Shown in pieces: positions 1 through 9,026 of a stretch of 64,000 nucleotides of DNA. Position 1 is the first letter of the stretch. Each line of letters begins with the position of its first letter. A program made the translations under genes and the position numbers. This DNA is from Pseudobacter ginsenosidimutans (GTDB lineage Bacteria; Bacteroidota; Bacteroidia; Chitinophagales; Chitinophagaceae), in assembly GCF_007970185.1 (NCBI RefSeq), contig NZ_CP042431.1:2480001-2544000 (forward strand), given 5' to 3'. The notes under the pieces are model-generated. The model had not been told where the DNA came from. It saw nothing but the letters and a program-made list of their open reading frames with translations, and searched no databases.

Positions 1-279
1 AAAGGTCCCACCTGCAAAGAGGATCAATCCCAGTAATACGCCAGGCTTATATCCGAAGCGTTTCATGAAAAGTCCTGCAGGTATGCTCATCACGAAGTAA
101 GCACCAAATACAGACATCTGGATCAAACCCGATTCTGCTTTTGAAACATCCAGCACATTCTGGAAATGCTTGTTCAAAACATCACTGATCGAATGTGCAA
201 TGCCCCAAAGCATGAAAAGTGAGGTAACGAAAATGAAGATGACGATGTACTGTCGTTCTGTAAACCGGACCTTGTTCAT
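1..279 (-). CDS. MFS sugar permease, FucP-like (partial, N-terminal 93 residues)
   Basis: Reading the minus strand from the ATG at 279 gives an open frame of 93 codons running off the window edge. The translation has an N-terminal membrane segment with the phrase LWGIAHSISDVLNKHFQ, then a second hydrophobic segment ending in MKRFGYKPG, the usual cytoplasmic loop of major facilitator permeases. The first phrase is typical of the L-fucose:proton symporter (FucP) subfamily, which in Bacteroidota also carries other monosaccharides and small glycosides. It starts 21 bp after the stop of the GH130 gene, so the two are probably one operon, and the permease would import the sugar that the GH130 enzyme releases. 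Family assignment is firm; the substrate is an inference from context. Confidence 0.85.
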   Translation of the reverse strand, partial: MNKVRFTERQYIVIFIFVTSLFMLWGIAHSISDVLNKHFQNVLDVSKAESGLIQMSVFGAYFVMSIPAGLFMKRFGYKPGVLLGLILFAGGTF

Positions 280-300
280 AGATAAGCGCTAGTTTAGAAA

Positions 301-1431
301 TTATGGCATGCGTTTGTTCGGATCGTACACGGCTACGGCAACACGACTATCTGCGCATCCGTAATATAAGAACCATTTTTTCTTAAAGAAAACCAATCCT
401 TCCACAAAAACCGTCCCGGCGGGATATTGTCCACTTTTTTCGAAAGGCTCGGTGGGTACGAAGAAAGGTTTATCCAGGCGGCCGATCAGTTTGGACGGAT
501 CTTTCAGGTGGAACAGCGCCTGTCCGGCAGCATAGGTATTGGCCGTATAATTGGTGTCGCCGCCGGCGCCGGGAAGGTTCTTGCCATTGTACATGACAAG
601 GATACCTTTATCTGTGATGATGGCGGGAGGACCGCATTCGGTGAGCTCACTGTCGAAATAATGAAGGCGTGGTGTGAGCACCAGTTTCAGTTCTCCTTTT
701 TCATCCAGCGTAGGTGACCAGTTCAACAGATCGTCTGATGTGGCGATGTTCATGAATTTCTCTCCCCAGTACATCATGTATTTCCCATTCACTTTAGCAA
801 TCACCTGTTTTCCATTCACAAGCCTGGTAACGATACTGGCTGACTTGCTGAACATATCGGCAAACTTTCCATCAAAGGCTTTGCAGAAAGCCGGACCATG
901 TTTTTTCCAGTTGATCAAATCCCTGGAAGTGGCGACGGCAAGCCTGGGCACTTTCTTATTCCACTGCGTGTACATCATTACAAAAATCCCATCTTCTGTT
1001 ACTGCCACGCGCGGATCTTCACAACCTCCGGGCCATTCAAATTCCTGTTGATCATCGTTGGCGGGAAAAAGAACAGGCGCGGGACGGCGTTTCATCCGGA
1101 TGCCATCGGCGCTTTCCGCCAGTCCGATCCTGGAAGTACGCTGACCAATGCCCTCACCTGATCTGTCTTCAGAACGATAGAGCACATAGATTTTATTCCC
1201 CTTCACTACTGCTGCGGGATTGAAAACATCACTCGCTTCCCAGGCAACAGGTTTGTTGCTCATGGGGTCAGGAAAGAATGTTTTTGCATCGGGAGATAAA
1301 ACGGGATTCACTGTAGCCGGCCTGATGAAAGGTCCATAAGCCCATCCGGGAAATTTCGTTTGCGCGTTTGTATAAATGGAAATGCCAAGAAGCATTACCG
1401 ATGAAAGAAACCTGATACTACCTGTAATCAT
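301..1431 (-). CDS. Secreted GH130 family beta-mannosidase or mannoside phosphorylase
   Basis: This 376-residue protein has the five-bladed propeller pattern of glycoside hydrolase family 130: SDVFNPAAVV early, the GGCEDPR motif whose Asp is the likely catalytic residue in this family, and a C-terminal YYGCADSRVAVA blade. The ATG at 1431 is preferred over the more distal one at 1488 because it begins a typical signal peptide (MITGSIRFL...TNAQ). A signal peptide places the enzyme in the periplasm or outside. That favours a beta-1,2-mannosidase over the cytoplasmic phosphorylases that use inorganic phosphate, but the choice is inference. It is transcribed away from the SusCD locus and is followed by a FucP-like permease. 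Confidence 0.85.
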   Translation of the reverse strand: MITGSIRFLSSVMLLGISIYTNAQTKFPGWAYGPFIRPATVNPVLSPDAKTFFPDPMSNKPVAWEASDVFNPAAVVKGNKIYVLYRSEDRSGEGIGQRTSRIGLAESADGIRMKRRPAPVLFPANDDQQEFEWPGGCEDPRVAVTEDGIFVMMYTQWNKKVPRLAVATSRDLINWKKHGPAFCKAFDGKFADMFSKSASIVTRLVNGKQVIAKVNGKYMMYWGEKFMNIATSDDLLNWSPTLDEKGELKLVLTPRLHYFDSELTECGPPAIITDKGILVMYNGKNLPGAGGDTNYTANTYAAGQALFHLKDPSKLIGRLDKPFFVPTEPFEKSGQYPAGTVFVEGLVFFKKKWFLYYGCADSRVAVAVYDPNKRMP

Positions 1432-1526
1432 CCTTAAAATTTTTGTTATACTCTCTGGACGTACTTCATTATGTAACGCAACCGGCAAACTACTTCTATC
1501 AGTTTGGGATTTTTAATTTTCCGGAA

Positions 1527-1554
1527 TGGTGGTATGGCCTCCCACAGGTGACAT
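1527..1554 (+). promoter_or_regulatory. ECF-type promoter motif, copy 1
   Basis: TGGTGG at 1527-1532, exactly 15 bp, then GTGACAT at 1548-1554. The same two blocks at the same spacing occur at four other places in this locus. It ends 29 bp before the ATG of the 1584 lipoprotein gene and probably drives that gene together with susC and susD. The -35/-10 reading is inferred; the repetition is directly visible. Confidence 0.7.
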
Positions 1555-1583
1555 ACAATAGTAAAGACTAAAACCATTCTGCT

Positions 1584-3002
1584 ATGCGATTGCTCTTACC
1601 TGTCCTCCTATGCGCCCTGATTTTTTCCGGTTGCAAAAAAGATGATCTGGAAAAACAGGAATTCGAAAAAGCCATCCTTTTCTTCAATGTGGAAGGTCAA
1701 CTCGGAAAAACAGAGATCACGCGTACGGTGGATACCAGCCGGGTAAGACTGGCTATGCCTACGGGAACGGACATGTCTGCTATCGCTCCCAGTATCATGG
1801 TTTCCGATGGAGCCAGCATCCTGCCTGCTTCGGGAGAGATCATCAACTTCGCTGCCAACAATAACAAATACACTTACAAGGTCACTGCAAAGAATGGTAC
1901 AGTCCGTAACTGGCTGGTGGAGATCAGTGTGATCGATAATATCTACGACAGTCTGGTGCTCATCCCCAATACCGGCGAATGGGGCGAGCAGTTGATGGTA
2001 TTCCATGATACAGTCTACAACAAATACCTCACCCGCTATTCCGGATGGAATGGTGGCGATGGTTGCGTGTCTATTCCGCTTCCCAACGGAAATGTGGTAT
2101 GGTCTTTTCAGGACAGTTTCTTTGGAGAAGTAAGACCAGACAGGGCTCGTATAGACAATGTGTTTGTGCGCAACGCAGGATTCATTCAACTGGGCCGTTC
2201 CACAGCACCCACCAGTTATGTGCAGCTCAATCCCACCGGGCCCAATGGCAAAGCGGCTACCTGGGTCACTGTTCCCGGTGCAACCAATGGAGATGAAAAG
2301 CTGTACTGGGGCGGGCCTGCACAGGTGTTGGGCAATGAAGTACAGATGGTGATGGGACAATTGCACCTGATCAATGGTGTACTGGAACATCAATCCACCG
2401 ATGTTGCGGTATTCACTCTTCCAGACATGCAACAAAAAGAGATCATCCAGCAAAAATATATCGGCGCACTGCCTTTCGATGCCAGTCTGTTCAAAGCAAG
2501 TGATGGCTATACTTATATGTACACCACGCAGGCTTTCGGCATTTGCGCTTCGCATGTGTATGTAGCGAGGGCTGCCAACAATGATATCACCGGCCAATGG
2601 GAATTCTATACGAAGAATGGCTGGTCTGCATCGCAGCCGGCAACAGAAGATCTCGTAAGTCTGCTGGAGGACAATGCCACGCAGCCCAATGTATTCGAGA
2701 AAAATGGAAAATATTATCTCGTTTCGCAGACAACCTGCTATGGCCGCGATATCAAGATCTGGGAGAGCGGAAGCCCAACAGGGCCTTTCACCAACGGAAG
2801 AACATTGTACAGGATACCTGCTCAATATTCCCTGCCTGAATTCATCACTTACAATGCAGTGGTGCATCATGCCATCTCCCGGTATGGCGAGCTCGTGATC
2901 TCCTACAATATCAATCCCACTGATTTCTGGAGCAATTTCAACAATCCGGGCAGTGCAGACAGATACCGCCCTTACTTTGTGAGAGTGTTCAATTGGGAGT
3001 AA
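1584..3002 (+). CDS. Surface lipoprotein, Ig-like (DUF5018-like) plus DUF5005-like propeller
   Basis: The 472-residue product starts with a lipoprotein signal (hydrophobic stretch ending IFSGC at Cys17). Residues about 25-120 form a beta-sandwich module like those that precede glycan-binding domains (DVP-type repeats such as PTGTDMSAIAPSI and ending YTYKVTAKNGTVRNW). Residues about 125-472 resemble the DUF5005/DUF4185 five-bladed propellers, structurally related to GH43/GH130 folds (GNVVWSFQDSFFGEV, QPNVFEKNGKYYLVSQ). No catalytic triad can be assigned with confidence. As the first gene behind ECF motif copy 1 and 54 bp upstream of susC, it may be a surface glycan-binding protein or a glycosidase of this operon. 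Confidence 0.7.
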   Translation: MRLLLPVLLCALIFSGCKKDDLEKQEFEKAILFFNVEGQLGKTEITRTVDTSRVRLAMPTGTDMSAIAPSIMVSDGASILPASGEIINFAANNNKYTYKVTAKNGTVRNWLVEISVIDNIYDSLVLIPNTGEWGEQLMVFHDTVYNKYLTRYSGWNGGDGCVSIPLPNGNVVWSFQDSFFGEVRPDRARIDNVFVRNAGFIQLGRSTAPTSYVQLNPTGPNGKAATWVTVPGATNGDEKLYWGGPAQVLGNEVQMVMGQLHLINGVLEHQSTDVAVFTLPDMQQKEIIQQKYIGALPFDASLFKASDGYTYMYTTQAFGICASHVYVARAANNDITGQWEFYTKNGWSASQPATEDLVSLLEDNATQPNVFEKNGKYYLVSQTTCYGRDIKIWESGSPTGPFTNGRTLYRIPAQYSLPEFITYNAVVHHAISRYGELVISYNINPTDFWSNFNNPGSADRYRPYFVRVFNWE

Positions 3003-3056
3003 TCGAAATGATGTAAATTGGGCGGTTGGTACCCGTGTTGTAAACCATTTGCAAGA

Positions 3057-6000
3057 ATGAAGGATAAACTAACTGCCCCATATGATCCTCCCTGCACTTT
3101 CAGACAGATGCTGGCTTGCATAAGCATGCTGATCACAAGCTGTCTGATTGCCTGTATGGCAATTGCCCAGGAAGCGCCACGGCTGCAGCAGGTGCTCATC
3201 GATCTCACTGCACGCAACAGACCACTTGACAAAATATTGCAGGATATTGAAGCCCAAACGCAATTCCGTTTCGTTTATAACAGCGCTGAGCTCAGAGCTG
3301 CAGGTTCAGTTACCATCAACCGGAAACGGATCAATGTTGAGCAGGCATTGCATGAACTCCTGCCTGCAGGGTTGGAGTTCCGGCAACGGGGCTACAATAT
3401 TTTGGTGCTGATAAAAGAAGAAACTGCCGGATCTGCGCCCAATAAGGATTTCCTCGTTAGCGGAAGAGTGGTGGATGCGGCCGGGCAGCCATTGAGCGGT
3501 GTAACAGTGTCTGCCGGGAATTCCCGCCGCGCCACAGTTACCAATGAACAGGGCAGTTTTGTGATCAATGCTTCAAAGAATGAAAGTCTCGAAATCACTT
3601 CTGTGGGATTTGAAGATATCACTGTTGCCGTCACTGGTCAGCCGTTACAGATAGTGCTCAGTCCAAACCGTCGCCAGGCATTGAATGATGTGATTGTGAT
3701 CGGTTATGGAAATCTGCAAAGGAAAAGATTATCTACTGCCATCGCCACTGTTTCCGGAACTCAACTCAATGAGCGCGCCGCTTCAATGAACATTGTTGAA
3801 GCGATGGCCGGCAAAGTGCCCGGGGCCAGCATCATGCTCAATTCAGGAAAGCCTGGCAGCAATCCCTCTATCAAGATCAGAGGCACTGGTTCCATCAATG
3901 CATCCAACACTCCCTTGTTTGTGCTGGATGGAATTGTTGGACTCGACCCGATGATCATCGATCCCAGTATCATACAGTCTGTAGACATCCTGAAAGATGC
4001 CGCCTCTGCCGCCATCTATGGATCGAGAGGCAGCAATGGTGTAATATTGATGACATCCAAACAGGGAGTGAAGAACAAATCGAATATCATCTTCTCCAAC
4101 CGCGTAAGCATCGCAACGCTCGCCCGTGAGATCGATCTGCTGGATGCAAAGGGCGCATTGGAAATGATAGAAAGGCAATATGCCTATATGCCAGGCAGGC
4201 TGGCGCCGCATAAAGATCCCTCCAATGATTTTGCACGTAAGGATGAATTGTTCTATCCGGATGGCACACCGCGTTACAATATCAACTGGCAGAAAGAAGC
4301 CACCAGGACTGCCCTCTCCACCAACAGTTCCCTGACCTTTACCGGAGGTAAAGACAATATGACCAGCCTGGTGAATCTGTCTTACAAAAAACAGGAAGGC
4401 ATCATGCTGAACAGTTCTTTGCAGCAGATCAATCTTTTTGCCAATCTCGGCTGGGAAGTGAAGCCCTGGCTGCATCTCAAGACCATCCTGAACGGAGGTG
4501 GATTGCAATCCCGCAATGTAGACCTCAATTCACTTGGGTTCAATGCCATCCGCGAAATGTATGAGTACCTTCCATTCATTCCTGTAAAATACAGCGATGG
4601 CTCCTGGAGCCGCAAAGGCGATTATCCCGGTGCGGAAAATTCCGAGAATCCGATCCGCTTGCTGAATGAAGTAAGATCCGTAACCGGTCAGACCTATGTA
4701 ATGGGTAATATCACAGGAACCATTCACCTGAATAAGAAAATCGATCTCGTTACCATCTTCAGCGGTCAGCTGGGTGGCGCTTACAACAATTATTACTCAG
4801 GAAAAGATGTGTTTGGTTTTTCCGACCTGGAAAATGGAATTGCACAACGGATAAATGGCAATGCAGGCGCCTGGACCAATGAAGATTATATCATGTACAA
4901 CGATCGTATCGGCAAACATAAGTTCAATGCGCTGGCCGGTGCGAGCTGGTATTTCAATGTAGGTACTTCCACATTTGCAGGTGCTGAAAATTTCTTCGAC
5001 GATTTTTTCAGTTACAATAATCTCGGAGCAGGTACTGTGCGTCAAACGCCGGGATCGGACAGACAGCAAAACCAGATGAATTCTTTTTTCACCCGCGTGC
5101 AATACGATTATGATAACCGTTACCTGGCTGGAGCCTCCTTCAGAGTGGATGGCTCTTCCCGCTTTGGAGCGAATAACAAATACGGTTATTTCCCTGCCCT
5201 GTGGACAAGCTGGTTGGTTTCCGCAGAACCTTTCTTTCAACGCTGGTTGCCAGCAGTGAGTTACCTGAAACTGCGCGCCAGCCTGGGCGTAACGGGAAAT
5301 GCCGAGATCGGCAATTACGCAACTTTGTCGAGGCTCAATCCAACGCAGGTAATATTTGGCGGACAGCAGCAACCCGCTGTGGTATTGTCGAATCCCGGCA
5401 ACAGGAATTTGAAATGGGAGCGGGGGGAACAGTTGAATATCGGTATCGATGCCAGTCTGCTGAACGATCGCATCGCCTTCACTGCAGAAGTATACCGCCG
5501 CCGCACAACCGATTTGTTGTACATCAAGCAATTGCCAGCCACCACCGGTTATGGTGGCATCTACGATAATATCGGTTCCATCCGCAACCAGGGACTGGAG
5601 CTCAGTATCCGCACCAGGAATATTTCCGGCCGGAACCTCACCTGGACCAGTGGCATCAACTTTTTCCTGAACCGTTCCAATGTACTTCACCTCAACGGAG
5701 ATATCATTTATAACTGGGCCGGGCGTATCATGGAAGGGCAGCCTACCGATCAATATTTCGGATACTACCGGACCGGTACCTGGAGCACTGCTGAAGCTGC
5801 GGATGCCGCCGTGTTCGGCAGAAAACCCGGAGATGTGAAATGGCTAGACCGGAATAAGAACCAGGCAAAAGATGCAGGTGACCGGGTGCCGCTCGGCAGC
5901 AAGATGCCACGTTATCAGATCGATTTCACCAATACTTTCAGCAGCGGCCCATTTAGTGTGTTCATAGATGTTAGCAGCATGCTGGGGCATAAGCTGGCCA

Positions 6001-6404
6001 ACTTTTCACGGTTCATCATGGAAAGCCATACTACCAGCGTGAACAGCTACTCCGCTATCCTTAATGCCTGGACGTCTGATGCACAGCATACAAGCCTGGC
6101 ACAGCTCAGGCTGCAATCCGATGGTGGTGAAAATGAAATGGACAATTATTATATCGAAGATGGCTCCTTTGTGCGTGTGCGTAATATCGCTGTTCACTAT
6201 GAACTGCAACCCGCCATCCTGAAAAAATTGAAAATGGAAAAATGTACCATCGGCATCAATGCGGAAAACTATTTCCTGTTCACGAAATACAAGGGATTTG
6301 ATCCTGAAGCCACTTCCTTCGATGGCGATCTTAACCAGGGAGTGGACGTGTATCAATATCCAAAACCTAAAACATTATCCCTGGTGCTACAGGTTACTTT
6401 TTAA
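3057..6404 (+). CDS. SusC-family TonB-dependent transporter with STN signalling domain
   Basis: The 1115-residue outer-membrane protein has four parts in order. A signal peptide ends in MAIAQ near residue 38. A secretin/TonB short N-terminal (STN) domain spans about 42-117. A carboxypeptidase-regulatory-like beta-sandwich spans about 130-205. The plug and 22-stranded barrel start near the signature DVIVIGYG. The STN domain is what FecA-type receptors use to touch a FecR anti-sigma factor across the periplasm, so this is the sensor candidate of the locus. The ATG at 3057 is chosen because it begins the signal peptide; the upstream in-frame ATG at 3018 adds a poor leader. SusD starts 10 bp downstream and fecR follows, the expected signalling trio. 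Confidence 0.93.
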   Translation: MKDKLTAPYDPPCTFRQMLACISMLITSCLIACMAIAQEAPRLQQVLIDLTARNRPLDKILQDIEAQTQFRFVYNSAELRAAGSVTINRKRINVEQALHELLPAGLEFRQRGYNILVLIKEETAGSAPNKDFLVSGRVVDAAGQPLSGVTVSAGNSRRATVTNEQGSFVINASKNESLEITSVGFEDITVAVTGQPLQIVLSPNRRQALNDVIVIGYGNLQRKRLSTAIATVSGTQLNERAASMNIVEAMAGKVPGASIMLNSGKPGSNPSIKIRGTGSINASNTPLFVLDGIVGLDPMIIDPSIIQSVDILKDAASAAIYGSRGSNGVILMTSKQGVKNKSNIIFSNRVSIATLAREIDLLDAKGALEMIERQYAYMPGRLAPHKDPSNDFARKDELFYPDGTPRYNINWQKEATRTALSTNSSLTFTGGKDNMTSLVNLSYKKQEGIMLNSSLQQINLFANLGWEVKPWLHLKTILNGGGLQSRNVDLNSLGFNAIREMYEYLPFIPVKYSDGSWSRKGDYPGAENSENPIRLLNEVRSVTGQTYVMGNITGTIHLNKKIDLVTIFSGQLGGAYNNYYSGKDVFGFSDLENGIAQRINGNAGAWTNEDYIMYNDRIGKHKFNALAGASWYFNVGTSTFAGAENFFDDFFSYNNLGAGTVRQTPGSDRQQNQMNSFFTRVQYDYDNRYLAGASFRVDGSSRFGANNKYGYFPALWTSWLVSAEPFFQRWLPAVSYLKLRASLGVTGNAEIGNYATLSRLNPTQVIFGGQQQPAVVLSNPGNRNLKWERGEQLNIGIDASLLNDRIAFTAEVYRRRTTDLLYIKQLPATTGYGGIYDNIGSIRNQGLELSIRTRNISGRNLTWTSGINFFLNRSNVLHLNGDIIYNWAGRIMEGQPTDQYFGYYRTGTWSTAEAADAAVFGRKPGDVKWLDRNKNQAKDAGDRVPLGSKMPRYQIDFTNTFSSGPFSVFIDVSSMLGHKLANFSRFIMESHTTSVNSYSAILNAWTSDAQHTSLAQLRLQSDGGENEMDNYYIEDGSFVRVRNIAVHYELQPAILKKLKMEKCTIGINAENYFLFTKYKGFDPEATSFDGDLNQGVDVYQYPKPKTLSLVLQVTF

Positions 6405-6414
6405 CGGGAAGGAT

Positions 6415-7905
6415 ATGAAGCAACTGGTAAAAATATTGATTTGTTTGGCAGTGCTGCAGAACGCTTCCTGCAGCAAGTTCCTGGAAGAAGATCCTGCCGG
6501 CTTCATCAGTCCTGAAAAATATTACACTACGGAACTCCAGGTGCAGGCCGCCGTAAATGGAACCTATACCGGACTTGATGATATTTTCTCCACAGATATC
6601 GGTGTTGCCGTAAGTCCGTCTTTCTCGCTGGAATACCTCACCGGTTACAGTTATCGTTTGCGTCCGGCAGCTAATGCCGATAACCAGTTCCTCCGCCTGG
6701 ATCCCATCGATCCGGCCAATGGCTATTTGGAAAATTGGTGGAAGGCCGTGTATTATCCAATGGAAAACTGCAATAGTGTAATCGATAATTTAGGACGAAC
6801 TACCTTTCTGCCGGAATCAGATAAAAAGAAATACCTGGGCGAAGTATATTTTCTCCGCGCCTGGTATTATTTCATGGGTGTTCGACTTTTCGGTGACATC
6901 CCTTTGAAAACAACACCCACTACGGATTTTAACAATGTACATATTCCCAAAGCGAAACAGGCGGAACTGTATAACCAGATCGTGGCCGATCTGAAAATGG
7001 CCGAACAATCGGGTCTGCCCTGGACTGATGCTTCAGGTCATGTATCGCTGGGGGCCGTGAAATCCCTGCTGGCAAAAGTGTACATCACTATGGCCGGTTA
7101 CCCGCTGAGGAAAGGAAATACTTATTATCAACTGGCATATGATAAAGCCCGTGAAGTGATCAGCAGCCAGCAATTTTCCCTGTTTGCCAGTTATGGCGAC
7201 CTAAGGAAGAATTCCCTGAAGAATACCGGCGAACATATTTTCATGTTGCAGCGCGACCTGGCAAATGCCGGTAATATGCTGCATTTTGCACTCATGCCTT
7301 TCCCCGATCTGCCGATCACCATTCAGCCCGCTTATGGCGGGGCGCTGGCGCCCAGGCTGGAATTCTATCAATCTTTCAACGCAGCTGATCATCGGAAAGG
7401 AGAACAGGTTTTCTTTTTTACAGAATATCCCGGATTCAACAATCCCACCCATATTATCCCGTTGCCCGTGCCGCTGATCTTCAAATACTGGGATGAGCAG
7501 GCAGAGCAGATCGGGAAAACAGGACAGAATTTTCCTTACCTGCGATATGCCGATGTATTGTTGCTTTGCGCCGAAGCACGCGCCAGCCTGGATGGAGGAA
7601 GTACTACCAATACCTTCGCTATCGATGCATGGCACCAGGTGCACCGGCGCGCTTTTCCCGGCAGTGTAAAACCTGCACAGCTCCACGTGAATGATGTGCT
7701 GAAAGAAAGATTCTGGGAACTATGCTTTGAATGGCATACCTGGTACGATATGCTGCGGACGCGCAAGGCATTGAACACTACTACGGGACAAATAGTGGAT
7801 CTTCTCGGTTATCAGGCGCCGAATCATGTACATCCGTTTTCAGAAAAAGACCTTCTGCTGCCTGTTCCGCTGAGCGAGGTCCAGAAAAACCCTTTGCTCA
7901 AGTAG
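6415..7905 (+). CDS. SusD/RagB-family glycan-binding lipoprotein
   Basis: The 496-residue protein begins MKQLVKILICL and has a lipobox (LQNASC, lipidated Cys near residue 19). TPR-rich SusD features follow: FLEEDPAGF after the anchor, the AKVYITMAGYPL helix repeat, and the closing region RFWELCFEWHTWYDMLRTRKA with the VPLSEVQKNPLLK terminus. The frame is open much further upstream, inside susC, but only the ATG at 6415 gives the lipoprotein signal. SusD caps the SusC barrel and delivers oligosaccharides. It lies 10 bp after susC and 46 bp before fecR. Confidence 0.93.
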   Translation: MKQLVKILICLAVLQNASCSKFLEEDPAGFISPEKYYTTELQVQAAVNGTYTGLDDIFSTDIGVAVSPSFSLEYLTGYSYRLRPAANADNQFLRLDPIDPANGYLENWWKAVYYPMENCNSVIDNLGRTTFLPESDKKKYLGEVYFLRAWYYFMGVRLFGDIPLKTTPTTDFNNVHIPKAKQAELYNQIVADLKMAEQSGLPWTDASGHVSLGAVKSLLAKVYITMAGYPLRKGNTYYQLAYDKAREVISSQQFSLFASYGDLRKNSLKNTGEHIFMLQRDLANAGNMLHFALMPFPDLPITIQPAYGGALAPRLEFYQSFNAADHRKGEQVFFFTEYPGFNNPTHIIPLPVPLIFKYWDEQAEQIGKTGQNFPYLRYADVLLLCAEARASLDGGSTTNTFAIDAWHQVHRRAFPGSVKPAQLHVNDVLKERFWELCFEWHTWYDMLRTRKALNTTTGQIVDLLGYQAPNHVHPFSEKDLLLPVPLSEVQKNPLLK

Positions 7906-7924
7906 ACTGCTTCAGATACTTTTG
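7894..7924 (+). promoter_or_regulatory. Housekeeping (B. fragilis-type) promoter for fecR
   Basis: TTG at 7894-7896 and TACTTTTG at 7917-7924, 20 bp apart, match the Bacteroidota consensus TTTG-N19/20-TAnnTTTG. It overlaps the end of susD and lies 27 bp before the fecR ATG. The anti-sigma gene could therefore be made constitutively, independent of the ECF promoters. Confidence 0.55.
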
Positions 7925-7951
7925 CAGTGGAACCGATAATCATCATCCCGC

Positions 7952-8956
7952 ATGGAACAAGAAAGATTACAGAAGTTGATAGATAAGGTACTTAGCGGCC
8001 AGGCAACCCCGTTGGAACAACAGGAGCTTGATCAATGGTATGCAGCACAGGATGAGGCGCAGGGATTGACAGAAGGAATGGATACACAGGAAAAATCTGC
8101 GGTAGGTTCACAATTGTTCCGCTCGATCGAGCAGCGGATCCAATCCGGCGAAGCGCAGGAAGCAATGGCGGCTCCCGTGTATGCAATGCCATCCCGTAAT
8201 AACCGCAAATGGTGGATAGCCGCCGCTGTGGTGGCGCTGTTGGGATTTGGAGGCATTTACTTTTTCAATACCAGGCCCGCCGGATCCGCACTGGCGGCTG
8301 TTTGGCAGGAAGTAAGAACAACCACTGATGTACAGGTAGTCCGACTGCCCGATGGTTCGAAAATTTGGCTGAATGCCGGCTCCGGGATACGTTACGATAC
8401 AGCTTTCTCCAATGGTAAACGCGAGATCTGGTTGCAGGGCGAAGCTTATTTCGATGTGGCGCAGCGGCCGGATAAACCATTTGAAGTACATACCGGTCAT
8501 GTTACCACGCAGGTGCTGGGCACTGCTTTCAATATCGATGCTTACAACTCAACTGATAAGATCATTGTTACTGTGAACAGCGGAAAAGTAGCTTTGCGTG
8601 ATGCCGGCAGGCTCATAAGCCAGGTATTGCCAAACCAACGCATCGTTTGCAAGGCCGATGGCAGCTTCAGCAAAGACAGTGCAACGGTCAACGATATGAT
8701 GGCCTGGACCAGCGGTCAGCTGGTTTTCCGCAACATGAAATTCAGTGAAGTAGCCAAACGCCTGGAAAGAAAATTCCGCGCTGAACTGATCTTCCGCGAT
8801 GCCAGTATCGGCAACTGTTCCATTACTGCCAGTTTCACTCCCTCCACTACACTGGAAGAGATCCTGGACATGCTCGCCCTGATCAATGGCAGTGAGATCA
8901 CCTCCGGAAAAGCCTACAATCAATTTTATATCTCCGGCAAGAAGCAATGTAAATAG
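7952..8956 (+). CDS. FecR-family anti-sigma factor, transmembrane
   Basis: The 334-residue protein has the standard FecR layout. A cytoplasmic N-terminal helical domain covers about 1-85, including LSGQATPLEQQELDQWY. One membrane helix lies at about 90-108. The periplasmic FecR domain contains VRLPDGSKIWLNAGSGIRY and GEAYFDVAQRPDKPFEV. The C-terminal DUF4974-type domain (KFSEVAKRLERKF) is the one that contacts the receptor STN domain. It directly follows the STN-bearing susC and its susD. No sigma gene is adjacent; the nearest candidate partner is the ECF factor at 34014, which is inference. It may both hold back the sigma factor and pass on the transport signal. Confidence 0.92.
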   Translation: MEQERLQKLIDKVLSGQATPLEQQELDQWYAAQDEAQGLTEGMDTQEKSAVGSQLFRSIEQRIQSGEAQEAMAAPVYAMPSRNNRKWWIAAAVVALLGFGGIYFFNTRPAGSALAAVWQEVRTTTDVQVVRLPDGSKIWLNAGSGIRYDTAFSNGKREIWLQGEAYFDVAQRPDKPFEVHTGHVTTQVLGTAFNIDAYNSTDKIIVTVNSGKVALRDAGRLISQVLPNQRIVCKADGSFSKDSATVNDMMAWTSGQLVFRNMKFSEVAKRLERKFRAELIFRDASIGNCSITASFTPSTTLEEILDMLALINGSEITSGKAYNQFYISGKKQCK

Positions 8957-8990
8957 CAGCAACCCCTGTTGATTGCCTTCAACTGCCGTA

Positions 8991-9018
8991 TAGCGGTGGA
9001 GCCTTTCTGATGTGACAT
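8991..9018 (+). promoter_or_regulatory. ECF-type promoter motif, copy 2
   Basis: TAGCGG at 8991-8996, 15 bp, GTGACAT at 9012-9018. It lies upstream of the GH92-GH2 pair. It ends only 8 bp before the ATG at 9027, so a transcript starting about 7 bp downstream of the -10 block would be nearly leaderless. The motif also shows that GTG 9012 is not a start codon. Confidence 0.7.
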
Positions 9019-9026
9019 ATATTCGT

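Noticed and set aside
1608-2870. 420-codon open frame on the minus strand inside the lipoprotein gene, and similar long antisense frames (for example 4797-5753, 12857-13861, 10416-11261).
   Set aside because: They lie opposite genes with clear family motifs, show no recognisable domains and arise from codon bias of the sense strand.
3020-3046. GGCGG before susC 3057 as a sixth ECF motif.
   Set aside because: At the required 15-bp spacing the sequence is TAAACCA, not GTGACAT, so only one block matches.
9012-9026. GTG at 9012 as start of the first GH92.
   Set aside because: It is the first base of the GTGACAT promoter block, which recurs at four other units; ATG 9027 starts the signal peptide.
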